DNA of 64,000 nucleotides from Coniferiporia sulphurascens. Taxonomy: Eukaryota; Basidiomycota; Agaricomycetes; Hymenochaetales; Hymenochaetaceae. Both the position numbers and the translations under genes were made by a program. Shown piece after piece: positions 11,976 to 23,248 of the stretch. The stretch covers positions 62,001 to 126,000 of the forward strand of contig NBBA01000004.1 in NCBI GenBank assembly GCA_002794785.1, read 5' to 3'. The stretch's first letter is position 1. Each line of letters starts with the position of its first letter. Below the pieces are notes generated by a model. The model was not told the DNA's origin. It did no database searches and worked only from the letters and a program-made list of their open reading frames with translations.

Positions 11976-14900
11976 TCAAACTTTTACTAGGCGGAGTAGA
12001 CTTGTAAAACATTTGATTAATTCTATCGTTAGCGCTTTCGTCATAATATCAGCCTTTTGCTGTCCAGTTGGAATATATGAAACTGATATAGTTTCATTTT
12101 CAATATAATCTCGTAAGAAGTCTTTTCGTATATCAATGTGTTTTGTTCGTTGCGTATATTTTTGTTCTGTTGAATTTACTATTGTTATGGCTGCTTGATT
12201 ATCACATAATATTTTCGTAGGTGTATCCAAGGTCTGCAGTACCTCTTCAACCAGTCTTCATAGCCATATAGCTTCTTTTACTCCATGAGTTAAAGCTTGT
12301 AATTCTGCTTCGCATACTGATAATGACACTAATTCTTGTTTTTTACTTGACCAGGATGTCGTTGCGTTTCCTATTTGGAATATATATCCTGATATAGCTT
12401 TATGTCCTTCTTGTGTCATTCCATCAGCGTCAGTATATCCGATTAACTCGATTGGTTCTTTTCCTCCGAGTATTAACCAATAATCGTTCGTTCCTTTTAA
12501 ATATTTAAAACAGTGTTTTACTGCATTGTAATGTTCAATACTAGGTTTATTTAAATGCCTAGCAAATTGTCCTGTTGCGAATGATATGTCAGGTCTCGTA
12601 CAATCTGCTGCATATCGTAACGCTCCAACCATGTTCATATATGGTATTTGGTTCATGAAGTTTAATTCTTCATTAGTTGGATTTTCAAGTGATTTTAACA
12701 CTTGACCTGGTGTCATTGGTGTTCGTATCGTTGCAGCGTCTTTTAATTTATATTTTTCTATTATATTATCAATATAATGTTTTTGTCTTAATTTTATGAT
12801 TCTTTCATCTCGGTTTCTTTCAATTTCAATGCCAAGTAACCAATGTATATCGTTTCCGTCTGTGAATTTTACATGTTTTCCAATTTCTTCTTTAAAGGCT
12901 TTTATTATTTTTAGATTTAAGCCACATATCGTTATGTCGTCAACATGTATGAAAAGTATTAGAATTGTTTTTCCTTTATCTTTTCTTAGGAATACTGTGT
13001 TATCTTGGACTGCTCTTGTTAGTCCAATTCCGATTAATATTTCTGATAATTTTTTATACCATCGTCTGCCTGCTTGTTTTAATCCGTATAAGGCTTTGTT
13101 TAGTTTTAAAACTTGTCCAGGTTTTATTTCAATTAGATTTCCTGGTGGTGGTTTTATGTATATGTTTTCGTCTTTTTCTAATTCACCATATAAGTAAGCT
13201 GATTTTATATCGATTTGGTGAATTTCGTAATCATTTGTTGCGCTCCAACTTAATATTGTTCTTACTGTAGCTAATCGTGCTACTGGAGCGAATGTGTCGT
13301 TTGAGTAGTAGTCTATGCCTTCTTTCTGGGCAAATCCTTGAACTACTAATCTTGCTTTGTAGCGTTCGATTTCTCCATTTGCTAATCTTTTTGTTTTGTA
13401 AACAAATCTTGTTCCAATTATGTTTGCTTCTTTTGGTGGATCAATGATTTTCCATGTAGATCTTTCGATTAATGTTTTTATTTCTTCTTTCATTGCCGTG
13501 ATCCACTGATTTGCGTCAATTCTATTGATCGCTTGTTGATATGAATTTGGATCGCCTATTAATTCCGTATTGAATTGATTAAATTCCGTAAGATAAGCGA
13601 CTGTATTTTGTTCGTCAAAGTTTAGACCTAATGATCGTTTTGTTGGTTTAATATTTCTTATTGGTCTTTCATTTGTTAATTCTTTTATTTGCTCGTTTTG
13701 TTTTTCTGTTATATTCTCCCCTTCAATTTTAGATGGTGGAGAATCTAAAAATTGTAAATTTCGTTCGATTGTGATTTTTCTGTTGTGATAGGTTCTATGA
13801 CCTTTACTTTCTTCGTCGAATCCTAACCATTGTGCATATATTCCTTTTGGTTGTAATTTATTTACGTCTTCTTGTTTTATTATGCAATATTGGCCAAATT
13901 CTTTTAAATCGTCTATATTGTAATTTTCGTTATATCGTTTAAAATATGGTGTTTTAAATTCAATAGCGCTCTTTGGCGTTCTATTGTAAACGTAAGTACT
14001 GTATTTTACAGCTTCTCCCCATAAACTGGGTGGTAATTTTGCTTGTAGCAGATTTACTCGTGTATTATTTAAAATCGTTTGATGTGATCGTTCTGCTACT
14101 CCATTTTGTTGTGGCGTATCGTGAACAGTCAGCTTTCGTATCGTTCCATGTTTTTCTAAATATTCAGTGAATTGTTTACTTAAAAACACTGTATCGTTGT
14201 CGCTTTGTAATATTTTTATTTTTATATTAAATTGTGTATTGAGCATAGTGGCCCAAGTCGTATAAGCATTTAAGCCTTCGTCTTTTGTTTTTAATAAAAT
14301 CATTTTTATCCATCTTGTAGCGTCGTCTACAAGTGTTAGAAGATATTTATATCCTCCTATAGCATGTGTGGATGCTGGACCCCATATGTCCATATGTATG
14401 TGATCGCCGAATTTTTCGGCTAATTTTGAAATATGTATTTTTGGAATTTGCATTTTTTTAATATTTGCTTCTATGCATATTGTGCATTGAGTTTCGTCGT
14501 AATTTGATATTTTTTGATTTGTAATTTGATCTTCTTTTAATAATCGTTTTATGTAAGCATAACTTATATGCCCGAGTTTTTTGTGAAGTTCAAATAATGT
14601 TACATTTTTTGTAGCCGCTTGTACATCATTGTTAAATATACTATACAATCCATTTGTGTTTTTAATTTTTCCACATAAAGATCCATTAGGATACTTTATT
14701 ATGCATTCATTTTGTTTATAAATAAATTCGTAGCCGTCTTGACATAGAAGTCCTTGAGAGACTAATGTCATATTCATTTTAGGATTGTAGTATATGTTTG
14801 ATAGTTTTATGACACTTACCGAGTGTCCGTTGGGGATGTAAAGCTTAAGATCCCCTACTATATTTGCCATAAATGTTGTTTTATTTGCGGCCGTTATTGT

Positions 14901-16229
14901 AATCGTGTCGGTTTTATATGTATTTCGTAGTCGATTTAGATACGGTGTTAAATGTATCGTTGCACCAGTATCGATTATATCCATTGAGGAATAAATATTG
15001 TTAGCAATTTTTTCTGTTGTTATAACGTTAATGCTTATGTTTAAATTATTATCATCCACATCTTCCATGGCGCTATCGTAGTTTCCGATTTTGTCAAGAA
15101 AGTCGTTATACGAATAAATTGGGAATTCTCCCATGTCGAAATCGTTATCGTCGACTTCGGTTATAAATGCGCCGATTTCTCCGTGACCGATTACGGCGCT
15201 TAATTCGATTCGAGAGCTCGATGCGACATTTGTTGCTGCTGCTGATGCTGCGGTATGTTTAGCCTGGGCCGCACTTGCCCCAGTCGTTGTCGGTGCCGCT
15301 GACGCACCCGTTTCCTTCCCTTTTCCTTTGTCGTCGTTCGCGTCCTCTTTTTTCTTCTGGGCTGCCTTCGTCCATTCTGTTTTTGGCGCCCAGCAATCTC
15401 GACTAAAGTGCCCTAGTTTGTTACAATTGTAGCACTTGATAACGTGTGATTGTTGGTTAGGGGAATATCCCCCTCGTCCTCGTCCTCGCATATATCCTCC
15501 ACGGCCTCTATAGCCGCGACCTCGTGGCTGTACACCGCGGCTGTTACCGCGTCCGCGGCCCCTAAAATAGGGGTGGTTCCGCTCGTCCTTGGGCAGGTGA
15601 TTAGCTGCCGCTCCTGTCCTCTGATGATTTTTACGCCACCCCTCAAAGGCGTTTCTCAGTGCCGTTAGTAAAAATTGAGGGGTTAGTTCAATTTCATCTT
15701 TGTCCGGATTTGTTTCGTTAATCGTTTTAATATATAACTCACTCTGTGTGAGTACGTATTGATATTGTTCGGGCGTTGCCCTCGTAATAGCCGATATGTA
15801 TGTCGACTCTGAAACTTTTACCCCTTGGGCTATTAGTTCCTCGTATTTATTGCTGAGGTTATCGAGCGTTCCATCGAAATGGCTGACATGACCTCGGATA
15901 TCAAAAAGGGCAGCCTCGTTAAAGCCCTTTGTAATTGTTGTCTGGACGTTATATCGTCCGTCAAGCGCTTTGAGTAGCGCTGGAATATCTTTAGAGAAAT
16001 TAAGATAATAAGCCAGTATTTTGTCGGGCATAGTGCGCATAATGCCGTTATATAAAGCGCTTGATATACCAGCCTCTCCAGTTCCTGGGGAGTTAGTGAG
16101 CAGGTTACCGTAACCTGCACTCTCGATGGCGCTGCGGACTCTGTAATTCCAGAGTTTGTAGTTTCGGTGCCCGTCGAGTTTCTCGATTCCGTCGAAGAAT
16201 TTCTGGAGTTCCGCGAGTTTAGTTGCCAT
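11976..16229 (-). pseudogene. Copia Gag-Pol polyprotein with one in-frame TGA
   Basis: A single frame of 1418 codons interrupted only by TGA at 12260-12258, between EAIWL and RLVEEV in the RNase H region. The most likely ancestor is a CGA (Arg) codon. Seen in order: a Gag domain starting MATKLAELQKFF; an Arg/Gly-rich RGRG stretch and a CCHC knuckle (CYNCNKLGHFSRDC); protease DTGATIHL; the integrase HHCC zinc region and D,D,E core (DIWGP, QSDND, ERSHQT); RT with DIKSAYLYGE and the catalytic HVDD box (usually YVDD); and RNase H with TDADG, CDNQAA and KHIDI. Without suppression the product would lack the last 94 residues. The rest looks functional. Confidence 0.9.
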
Positions 16230-16881
16230 ACTCGGTTCATCTTCCTCGGTATCGTTAGCGTCTGAATCGTCAGGATCAGATGGCTCTGATGGCTCACGTG
16301 ATGGTTTATTTTTGGATTCTTCGGAGTTTTCTTCTTCGTTATCTTCTTTTTATCGTCTTCTTCTTTTTATCACTTTCTTCTTCTGGCTTTATGTAAGGAT
16401 TATCAATTTTAAATTGAGCTTTTTCATTTGGATCTGATATGCCCAAATACGTACTTATTCGGTATCTGATTTCGGATGATTTTCCTTGATCTGATATTCC
16501 TAAATCTTTAGCGTGATTCGTTAGTTCCAGTTTATAGTCAGTTCTTATTTTTGATTTTTCATCTTTGGTAGATTATCATACCTGTTTATTCGGTCTTGTA
16601 TTTGTTGTTCCGTTCCGTTAATAGGTATTTGTCTTAGATTACATTGAAGTATTAGGTGACTAACCTTTTGCTATCTTTAGCTTTTTGGATTTTTTCTTCG
16701 AGTTCTTCGATCGTTGATGACTGTGTATACGTTATTTTTAATTCGTTAGCAGTTATTCGTAATACTGATAATTTTTGCAAACGTGTTTGCTCACGAGTGT
16801 TTGGTTTCTGTCTGTCAGACATAATTTCGTTTTATTCGAGGATTTATAATTTTTGTTAATCGTTTCGTTAGTTTGTAGAGT
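16230..16881 (-). other. Copia 5' leader
   Basis: The stretch between the primer-binding site and the Gag start. It is AT-rich with Glu/Ser-coding low complexity and several stops in all frames. I take it as untranslated leader. An overlapping frame running 16297-15833 is a shadow of gag. Confidence 0.55.
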
Positions 16882-16895
16882 CAAGGCTCATAACC
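16882..16895 (-). promoter_or_regulatory. Copia primer-binding site matching the initiator tRNA-Met anticodon arm
   Basis: Directly next to the 5' LTR the minus strand reads GGTTATGAGCCTTG. This is the exact 14-nt complement of the anticodon arm CAAGGCTCATAACC of the initiator tRNA-Met gene at 41981-42053, not of its 3' end. Drosophila copia is known to prime with an initiator tRNA-Met fragment cut in the anticodon region, and the same mechanism is inferred here. Confidence 0.75.
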
Positions 16896-17150
16896 TCTTA
16901 AAATCTACGCACGTTGTGGTAGACGATGAGGTGCAGTGGTGAGACTCAGGCAAGGTGGGTTATCAGCGTAAACCGATGTATTTCTAGGGCGAGACCAGCT
17001 CCCCTTATATACACGTTCCGTGGGCTAGTACTACTATAACTAACTAGCTCCTATCGTATGGCGTTATCGTTGCGTTATCGTTCACTTAGTAAGGTGGTTG
17101 TTCATATGACCACGTACTATATTTATATCGTTCGTTATATTTATTTAATA
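16896..17150 (-). repeat. Copia 5' LTR, 255 bp
   Basis: The 5' LTR in element orientation. By eye it matches the solo LTR at 25341-25595 at the positions that distinguish the 3' LTR. Confidence 0.9.
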
Positions 17151-17206
17151 AATGAAGCCTCACCCAAATTACAGAAACTGACGTAGTGTAGCTGGCATTA
17201 CACACA

Positions 17207-17766
17207 TGTTACATTTTCCTTTACTTTCCCTTATTATGCGCTAACTCACTTCCTATTCATCATCATCAGTCAGTGCAACTCCCCCATTCCCTTCCTTACT
17301 CATCCTTATTCGCCTTGCACCATAAGACACCATGATGATGCCTTATCGCATCACCATGACGTGCTTTGCTTACTGATAGCCCTACTTGTATCACCAAGGC
17401 TAGTCCTTGGGTTTCCATGACCTTCCATAGTCTGGTAAACTACCCTACACAGGCTGCTACAGTAATAAACACATGGAGTAGCATATAAGCATGTAACTTC
17501 AGTAGCACAAGTCTTAAGCTTGTGCTCTTTGTTCATACAAGCCCATTATCTGCTACCACCAGTATACTGTGTGCCGCTGTGCCACTAGTCGCTTTGTTGT
17601 AACCCAACTCTGCCAAGAAGCCTACTGTGTCCACATCGTCGATCAGGAAGCCCCGCTGATGATCACCTTCGACTTATGACATCTAGGAAGCCCTGTTGTC
17701 ATCACCACCAGCACTGATGATCAGGAAGCCCCGACATCGATCACCACATAACTGTTGAGCTTAACA
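17207..17766 (+). repeat. Solo LTR, family LTR-1 (560 bp)
   Basis: It begins TGTTAC and ends GAGCTTAACA, with a CATATAAG promoter motif and a palindromic AAGCTTGTGCT block. It shares the whole length with seven other copies in this window. Its flanks (ACACA and GTTGC) do not match, and its right end directly touches the foldback repeat. It is therefore probably a recombinant junction, not a simple insertion. Confidence 0.85.
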
Positions 17767-18557
17767 GTTGCAATGTTTTTTGGATCTGACTTGAATGGCC
17801 TATATCTTGATAACTGGGGCACATTAATAAAACATAAAATTACTCCTAGAAAGCCCTGTATCTTGGCTTTCTGGTGATATATAATATAGAGCATGATTCG
17901 AAAAAATGAGGTAGTTATAGACTGCTCAATCAGGACATAGCATTGCAACAGTTTTTTGGCTTACAAAAATGAAACATAAGAATATTCTACGTCTCCATTT
18001 TTTCATAAACAACTTTCTTGGAAACAAAACCCAGATCAAACAGTAGGCCATATGCATAGTTCAGAGTATTTTCCATGGGCAGCAGCCATCCCCATCACAA
18101 AGAAATCCCATTCTGCTGTGTGAAAAATGCACATCCTCATTTTCCTCAACACTGGTCTATCCTCCCTCAAGACTGCAATGTTTATTGGTGTAATCCATAG
18201 TAACATATCCAGGCCTTACTCTGAAAGTATCACTGACCTTAAAAATGCTATTGGTAGTTGACCATCAAAACTGTTGCCTGCAATTGTCCAATATTATTAC
18301 CACTTTAAGTATAACATACAAGGCTATCCTGGAGTTTTTCTTCACTAACCTCACTTAAGAGCTTCTAATACATCTTGCCATAACCACTTCAAGTAGTTTC
18401 AGTCCATTCCCACAACATGAAGTCAATTACCACAGGTCATAGGATCGATCCTGTACCATCATGCACAGTGGATCCAATCCAGGACCCCCCTTCACGCATT
18501 ACCATATATATCCAGTACGCAGATCATATGACTAATTAATTATGTAAATAAAATAAT

Positions 18558-18629
18558 TTAGACCCGGAATTGAACCCAGAGCCATAAAATTACTGTAATG
18601 GTACACATTAACCACTTAGTCACACAATC
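18558..18629 (-). other. tRNA-like segment in left foldback arm
   Basis: Mirror copy of the tRNA-like segment at 19113-19184, with a good B box (GGTTCAATTCC, minus strand, about 18576-18566). It spans the point where arm identity ends. Confidence 0.4.
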
Positions 18630-18719
18630 TTTTCATACTTCTGTAAATTTAGTATTTATATAAGCTCACTTTGTAAACTTAGTAACAATTCTGCTTATTC
18701 CATTACAGCACTTTGTTTT

Positions 18720-18935
18720 AACGACATTACAACATTTTTCTAATGTCATTACAGCACATTTCTAATGCTATTACAACGCTTTTCTATTAGCATTACACCG
18801 TTTTTCGATTACATTACAACACTTTTATAATGACATTACAGTACTTTTCTAATGCTATTACAACACTTTTCTATTAGCAATACACCGCTTTTTCAATTAC
18901 ATTACAACACTTTTATAATAACATTACAATAGTTT
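18720..18935. repeat. 87-bp tandem repeat in the foldback spacer
   Basis: A unit starting CTAATGCTATTACAAC occurs at 18762 and again at 18849, an 87-bp period. Each unit contains three related motifs of the type CATTACAACACTTTT. The array is AT-rich, imperfect and about two copies long, with more degraded copies of the short motif on both sides. Confidence 0.6.
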
Positions 18936-19112
18936 GTAATAGCACTACAGTGCTTCTGCCAATTACAATATATCAATTTCTAATCACATTACAACAACTT
19001 TACTAATAGCATTACTACAAAAGTATGGTGCATTGTAATGGAATTAGCAAAATTAGTAACTAATTTGCTAAGCAGATCTATATAGTGCTTGAGTTTATAT
19101 AAATATGAAAAA

Positions 19113-19184
19113 GTTTGTGTGGCTATGTGGTTAATGTGTGCCATTACAGTAATTTTATGGCTCTGGGTTCAATTCCGGGTCTAA
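19113..19184 (+). other. tRNA-like segment in right foldback arm
   Basis: The A-box-like TGGCTATGTGG (19120-19130) and near-consensus B box GGTTCAATTCC (19166-19176) are spaced as in a tRNA. A T-stem CTGGG/CCGGG forms, but the acceptor stem pairs only weakly and the anticodon arm is oversized. I read it as a tRNA-derived sequence, possibly a SINE head, and not a working tRNA gene. Confidence 0.45.
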
Positions 19185-19975
19185 ATTATTTTATTTACAT
19201 AATTAATTAGTCATATGATCTGCGTACTGGATATATATGGTAATGCGTGAAGGGGGGTCCTGGATTGGATCCACTGTGCATGATGGTACAGGATCGATCC
19301 TATGACCTGTGGTAATTGACTTCATGTTGTGGGAATGGACTGAAACTACTTGAAGTGGTTATGGCAAGATGTATTAGAAGCTCTTAAGTGAGGTTAGTGA
19401 AGAAAAACTCCAGGATAGCCTTGTATGTTATACTTAAAGTGGTAATAATATTGGACAATTGCAGGCAACAGTTTTGATGGTCAACTACCAATAGCATTTT
19501 TAAGGTCAGTGATACTTTCAGAGTAAGGCCTGGATATGTTACTATGGATTACACCAATAAACATTGCAGTCTTGAGGGAGGATAGACCAGTGTTGAGGAA
19601 AATGAGGATGTGCATTTTTCACACAGCAGAATGGGATTTCTTTGTGATGGGGATGGCTGCTGCCCATGGAAAATACTCTGAACTATGCATATGGCCTACT
19701 GTTTGATCTGGGTTTTGTTTCCAAGAAAGTTGTTTATGAAAAAATGGAGACGTAGAATATTCTTATGTTTCATTTTTGTAAGCCAAAAAACTGTTGCAAT
19801 GCTATGTCCTGATTGAGCAGTCTATAACTACCTCATTTTTTCGAATCATGCTCTATATTATATATCACCAGAAAGCCAAGATACAGGGCTTTCTAGGAGT
19901 AATTTTATGTTTTATTAATGTGCCCCAGTTATCAAGATATAGGCCATTCAAGTCAGATCCAAAAAACATTGCAAC

Positions 19976-21020
19976 AGTTTTTTGGGTCAGTGTATTTGCA
20001 AATGAGCTTGTCTCGCCACACTCAAATCACCAGTGCCCGATTCAGTACCACAATCCTGAGAACCGACTTTTTCTTCCTAGCCCTTCAGCGATCCAATTAG
20101 CATTCCTTCCACCGGACGATTAGTTCCATCCCGGATTTGTCAGGTACGTTCCCCATACCCGAATTAAGTGATGCCAACGTGTTGTCGGTGGCCAGATCTT
20201 TTCAGTCATGCAAAATCATTCCAGACACGGTGGAGATGACAACGGTAAGCCCTGAGTCGGATTCTACCATAATACACGATCCTGAATGTTGCCGTCCGCG
20301 AGCCATATGTAAGGGGCTCAATGAGCGCGCAACCGCTGGCATTTCTGTAAAGGCCGATTCGTACAAGGATTTCAATAACAAAGGGTCTTCGTCCACTGGC
20401 TTATAAAACGTGTCCATGCAGGCCGTGCTCGAGTTTGGATACACGGTGCTGCAGTACTGCGACAAGTCGCAATTGGCGTGTTTGATTAAGCGCTGCGTCG
20501 GACCTTATTAAACCGCGCCTCTCTCAAAAGTACGCTCTCGAACGCGGTGCCTTTCCTACTCCCTTGTGCTTTTGATACTCAAGTGTCACTACATACTCTG
20601 TATCTCCGCACCAAAGAGTAGCCGGATCTCGCGACATTTCAATGAATAATAAACACGGATTCAATAATGAACGCCACTGTCGATATTTAGTATGGAGATG
20701 TGCAAAAGGAAATACGGCCAAAGTGCTCGGTAGAGGATGTCGCTGATTGCGAATGCCGTAGTGTTATGTAATAGGGATGTAAGTGCGATAGATACAACTT
20801 GAATTGGATAACGCCAGAGCTACGAACAAAGAAAGAACATGGCCCTTTTGTTCTGCTCTCCGAGGAATATGTCGGAACCGTGCATTCGTACTAGAATAAA
20901 TAGAAAGGGGAAAAGACTGCTTGAATAATTGATATACATGTAAACGTGCCGCGCCAAATTGTCCGCCAAACCCCCGTGCATCACAACATTGCCAGGACCG
21001 AGGCAGTGGGACGTCATCCC
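19976..21020. other. Intergenic stretch
   Basis: About 1.05 kb between the foldback repeat and the 3' end of the dioxygenase gene. CpG returns to ordinary levels after about 20.0 kb. No supportable gene. Confidence 0.4.
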
Positions 21021-23248
21021 TCATTTCTTGCCGAGAGGCGGGAGGCCCGCAGCTAAGAGGTCGGCGTTGATCTGTGGGATGTGGTTCATGAACTGGCCCT
21101 TAAGATTGTTCCACATCTTTGGCTCGTGCTCTGGATGCTGGTATGAGAAGGTGATGAGTGTATAGAAACGGGAAAGCACGCACCATGACGCTTAGGAGAC
21201 TTCATTGCGAAATCGGTTAATGTGAAGATCATGCTTGACTCGAACATGAATGCTGTAATGAATTGGCCATAAGCAGGAGCTTGGCTAAATCTAATACTGA
21301 TGCCGTACCCATGGTCCCTTCGTGCACACGCATGGCTGTCAATTCACCTTCAGTCGCCAGCTTGAACTCATCGTAGGATACTCCATGCGGACAGAAGCCG
21401 GTTTCATAAGAGCATGAACCGGGCATGAACTCGTCCGAGCGGCCGCCATAGGTACCGTATACAAGACCCATGAACTCCGTAGCAGCGTTGCGATGGTAAT
21501 ACTAGCCACCGTTCAAACCTTAGATCAGCAACTGTCCCTATATCGGTAAAGAAGACAGCAAACGATGATATACGCACGGGTGGTCTAAATGTGTGAGACG
21601 CTACGTCCCAACGGGGGCTGAAGATCAGGAAATCAGCGAGAGGAGTTCCGGGCGTCTTCGATTTTGCCGTCAAAACGCAGAAGATTGACGGATCCATGTG
21701 GTCCCTTGAGATAGAACCGACATTCACAAATTTCTCCATAGCATACTTATACGGGACGTAACTAGTTCCGGAAACAGGTGATGGAGTTTTAGTGATGGGA
21801 AGCGTAAATGAATATAGAAGATCGTACTTTCCGTGCCAGGCAACGACATCGAAGGGCGTATGCTCCTGCTTGCAGACGTGCAATTCACCACAGACCCTGT
21901 TACTAGCGTCAGCCACGTATACTGCGGTAAAGTATTAGGTTTAAACTTACTTATACACAATCTCCCACGGAGACTGGTCGATATCAAAGCTAGCGACGGG
22001 GTGCTCGAAGTCCCGTGCATTCGCGAGGCCATTCGCACCGAGCGGACCTAGTTGAGGGAGCTCGTAATGCGAACCGTATATCTCTTGAATATCTGCTAAG
22101 GGTTCTCATCATGTACAAGGCTAGATCGTTCTAGCGGACTCACACCCGCGAGAAGGCCCGTCTGGGAGTGCCACCCTGAATCGCAACCCGCGCTGGATAA
22201 CGAGTAACTCTCCCGGGCGGACCATAAGCTTTCCCATCTCTGTTTGGACGTCCAGACGCCCCTGTTGAGGAACGATGAGAAGGTCGCCATCATTGTTACA
22301 GAATGCTTTGTTCTCCATCGACGTGTTCGCAGCATACATGTGAATCGCGAGGCCTTCTCGTAAAGTGGGATCCCCATTGCCCGCGAACGTTTTCAGACCA
22401 TCGATGAAGTCCACCTTTCCTGACGAAGGAATGTCTATCGGGTGCCACGCTTGTTGTGTGGGCGAAGTGTGCACACGCGAATTACTTGGCGAGAAGTTGT
22501 TCTCCAACTTAGATAAGTGGACAAAAATAAGGTATGTGCAACGGAATAAAAGCAAATTAGAACACCCACGTCCGGGTTGACAGGTAACTTCGTGAAACCT
22601 TGGTGCGCGACAGCAGGTCGAATGCGATAGAGCCACCTGATTGACGGGACAGAGTGAGCGGGTCTCTCTCTGGGCGTCGTGTGGTTGAGCACACGTACGC
22701 ATTTTGGTTCTCCTCACGCGGAGCAACAAACGACGTCCCTGTCAACTAGGAATCTTCAGTTCGTGTATCCACCCTTACCAAAAGAGTAGCTTACCTGCTC
22801 AGCGTACAAGTCGTATTTGCACTTCTGAGGACTGTTCTGCGCATACGGCAGAGTATCAGGACTGAAGTAGTTTGATACAAATGCGCCAAATTGTTCAGTG
22901 TTTGAAGGCATAGCAACTCATGTACACAAGTACGACTTACATCGCCTCCGACGCGAAACGATTCCCGAAGCCAACTTGATACCCGTATGGATCTTTAGTA
23001 TCGGGCTTGACGGAAAAAGATCCCACAGCAGTAGCGCCAGATGCCGCGTTGTTGTTATAACTTCTCTGGCCCAGCTTTGGCAGCACGAAATTTAGCACTC
23101 GATGACTAACTCGAAAGAATCGCATTACCAAATAAGCACGCGACGTCGTAGCTCTAGCGGCCAATTGAGAACCTCTCGCCGCCAGAGGTCTCGAGGTTGG
23201 GAGCCTTAGCACCCTCCTGACTGAAGCAATGGAGCGAGAGGGAAGCAT
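21021..23248 (-). CDS. hmgA: Homogentisate 1,2-dioxygenase
   Basis: Opens the ring of homogentisate to maleylacetoacetate in Phe/Tyr breakdown, using Fe(II) and O2. Eleven exons in coding order: 23248-22941, 22861-22795, 22745-22699, 22636-22570, 22507-22144, 22092-21951, 21896-21828, 21761-21578, 21501-21309, 21252-21184 and 21130-21021. They sum to 1620 nt, 539 aa. Family landmarks: [76 protein letters not shown]. The iron site lies in the [15 protein letters not shown] segment (His and Glu) and the FCPHG segment (second His). The C-terminus ends PPLGKK. The N-terminus is about 80 residues longer than usual, and its first 40 residues carry eight Arg and no acidic residue, like a mitochondrial presequence. 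A 54-bp GT-AG segment inside exon 1 could be an extra in-frame intron. Confidence 0.92.

Larger units (their letters stand above)
11714..17150 (-). mobile_element. Ty1/copia LTR retrotransposon, nearly intact
   Basis: A 5437-bp element on the minus strand: 5' LTR 16896-17150, primer-binding site 16882-16895, leader, one gag-pol frame (16229-11976) and 3' LTR 11714-11968. The order protease-integrase-RT-RNase H places it in Ty1/copia. The outer flanks (CTGAC at left, AATGA at right) do not match, so the expected 5-bp target duplication is missing. Recombination between copies, or loss of one flank, could explain that. The solo LTR of the same family at 25341-25595 does have a perfect duplication. 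Confidence 0.92.
17767..19975. repeat. Foldback repeat with 831-bp inverted arms
   Basis: The arms 17767-18597 and 19145-19975 are reverse complements; I found no mismatch on reading them through. Identity falls abruptly towards the centre. The outer ends carry the near-palindrome CCAAAAAACATTGCAAC, which also occurs inside each arm about 180 bp from its end. No open frame of coding quality is present; the mirrored 60-70 codon frames are a by-product of the palindrome. CpG is rare. It could be a non-autonomous foldback element, an inverted duplication, or an assembly palindrome. Confidence 0.75.

Noticed and set aside
15833..16297. A 154-codon frame overlapping copia gag
   Set aside because: It is a shadow in another frame of the gag coding sequence.
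18558..19184. Two tRNA genes in the foldback arms
   Set aside because: The B box is good, but the acceptor stem and anticodon arm do not fold properly and the copies are mirror images.
17721..20123. Mirrored frames beginning MQCYVLIEQS
   Set aside because: They arise from the inverted arms and carry no domain; the sequence shows no codon bias.
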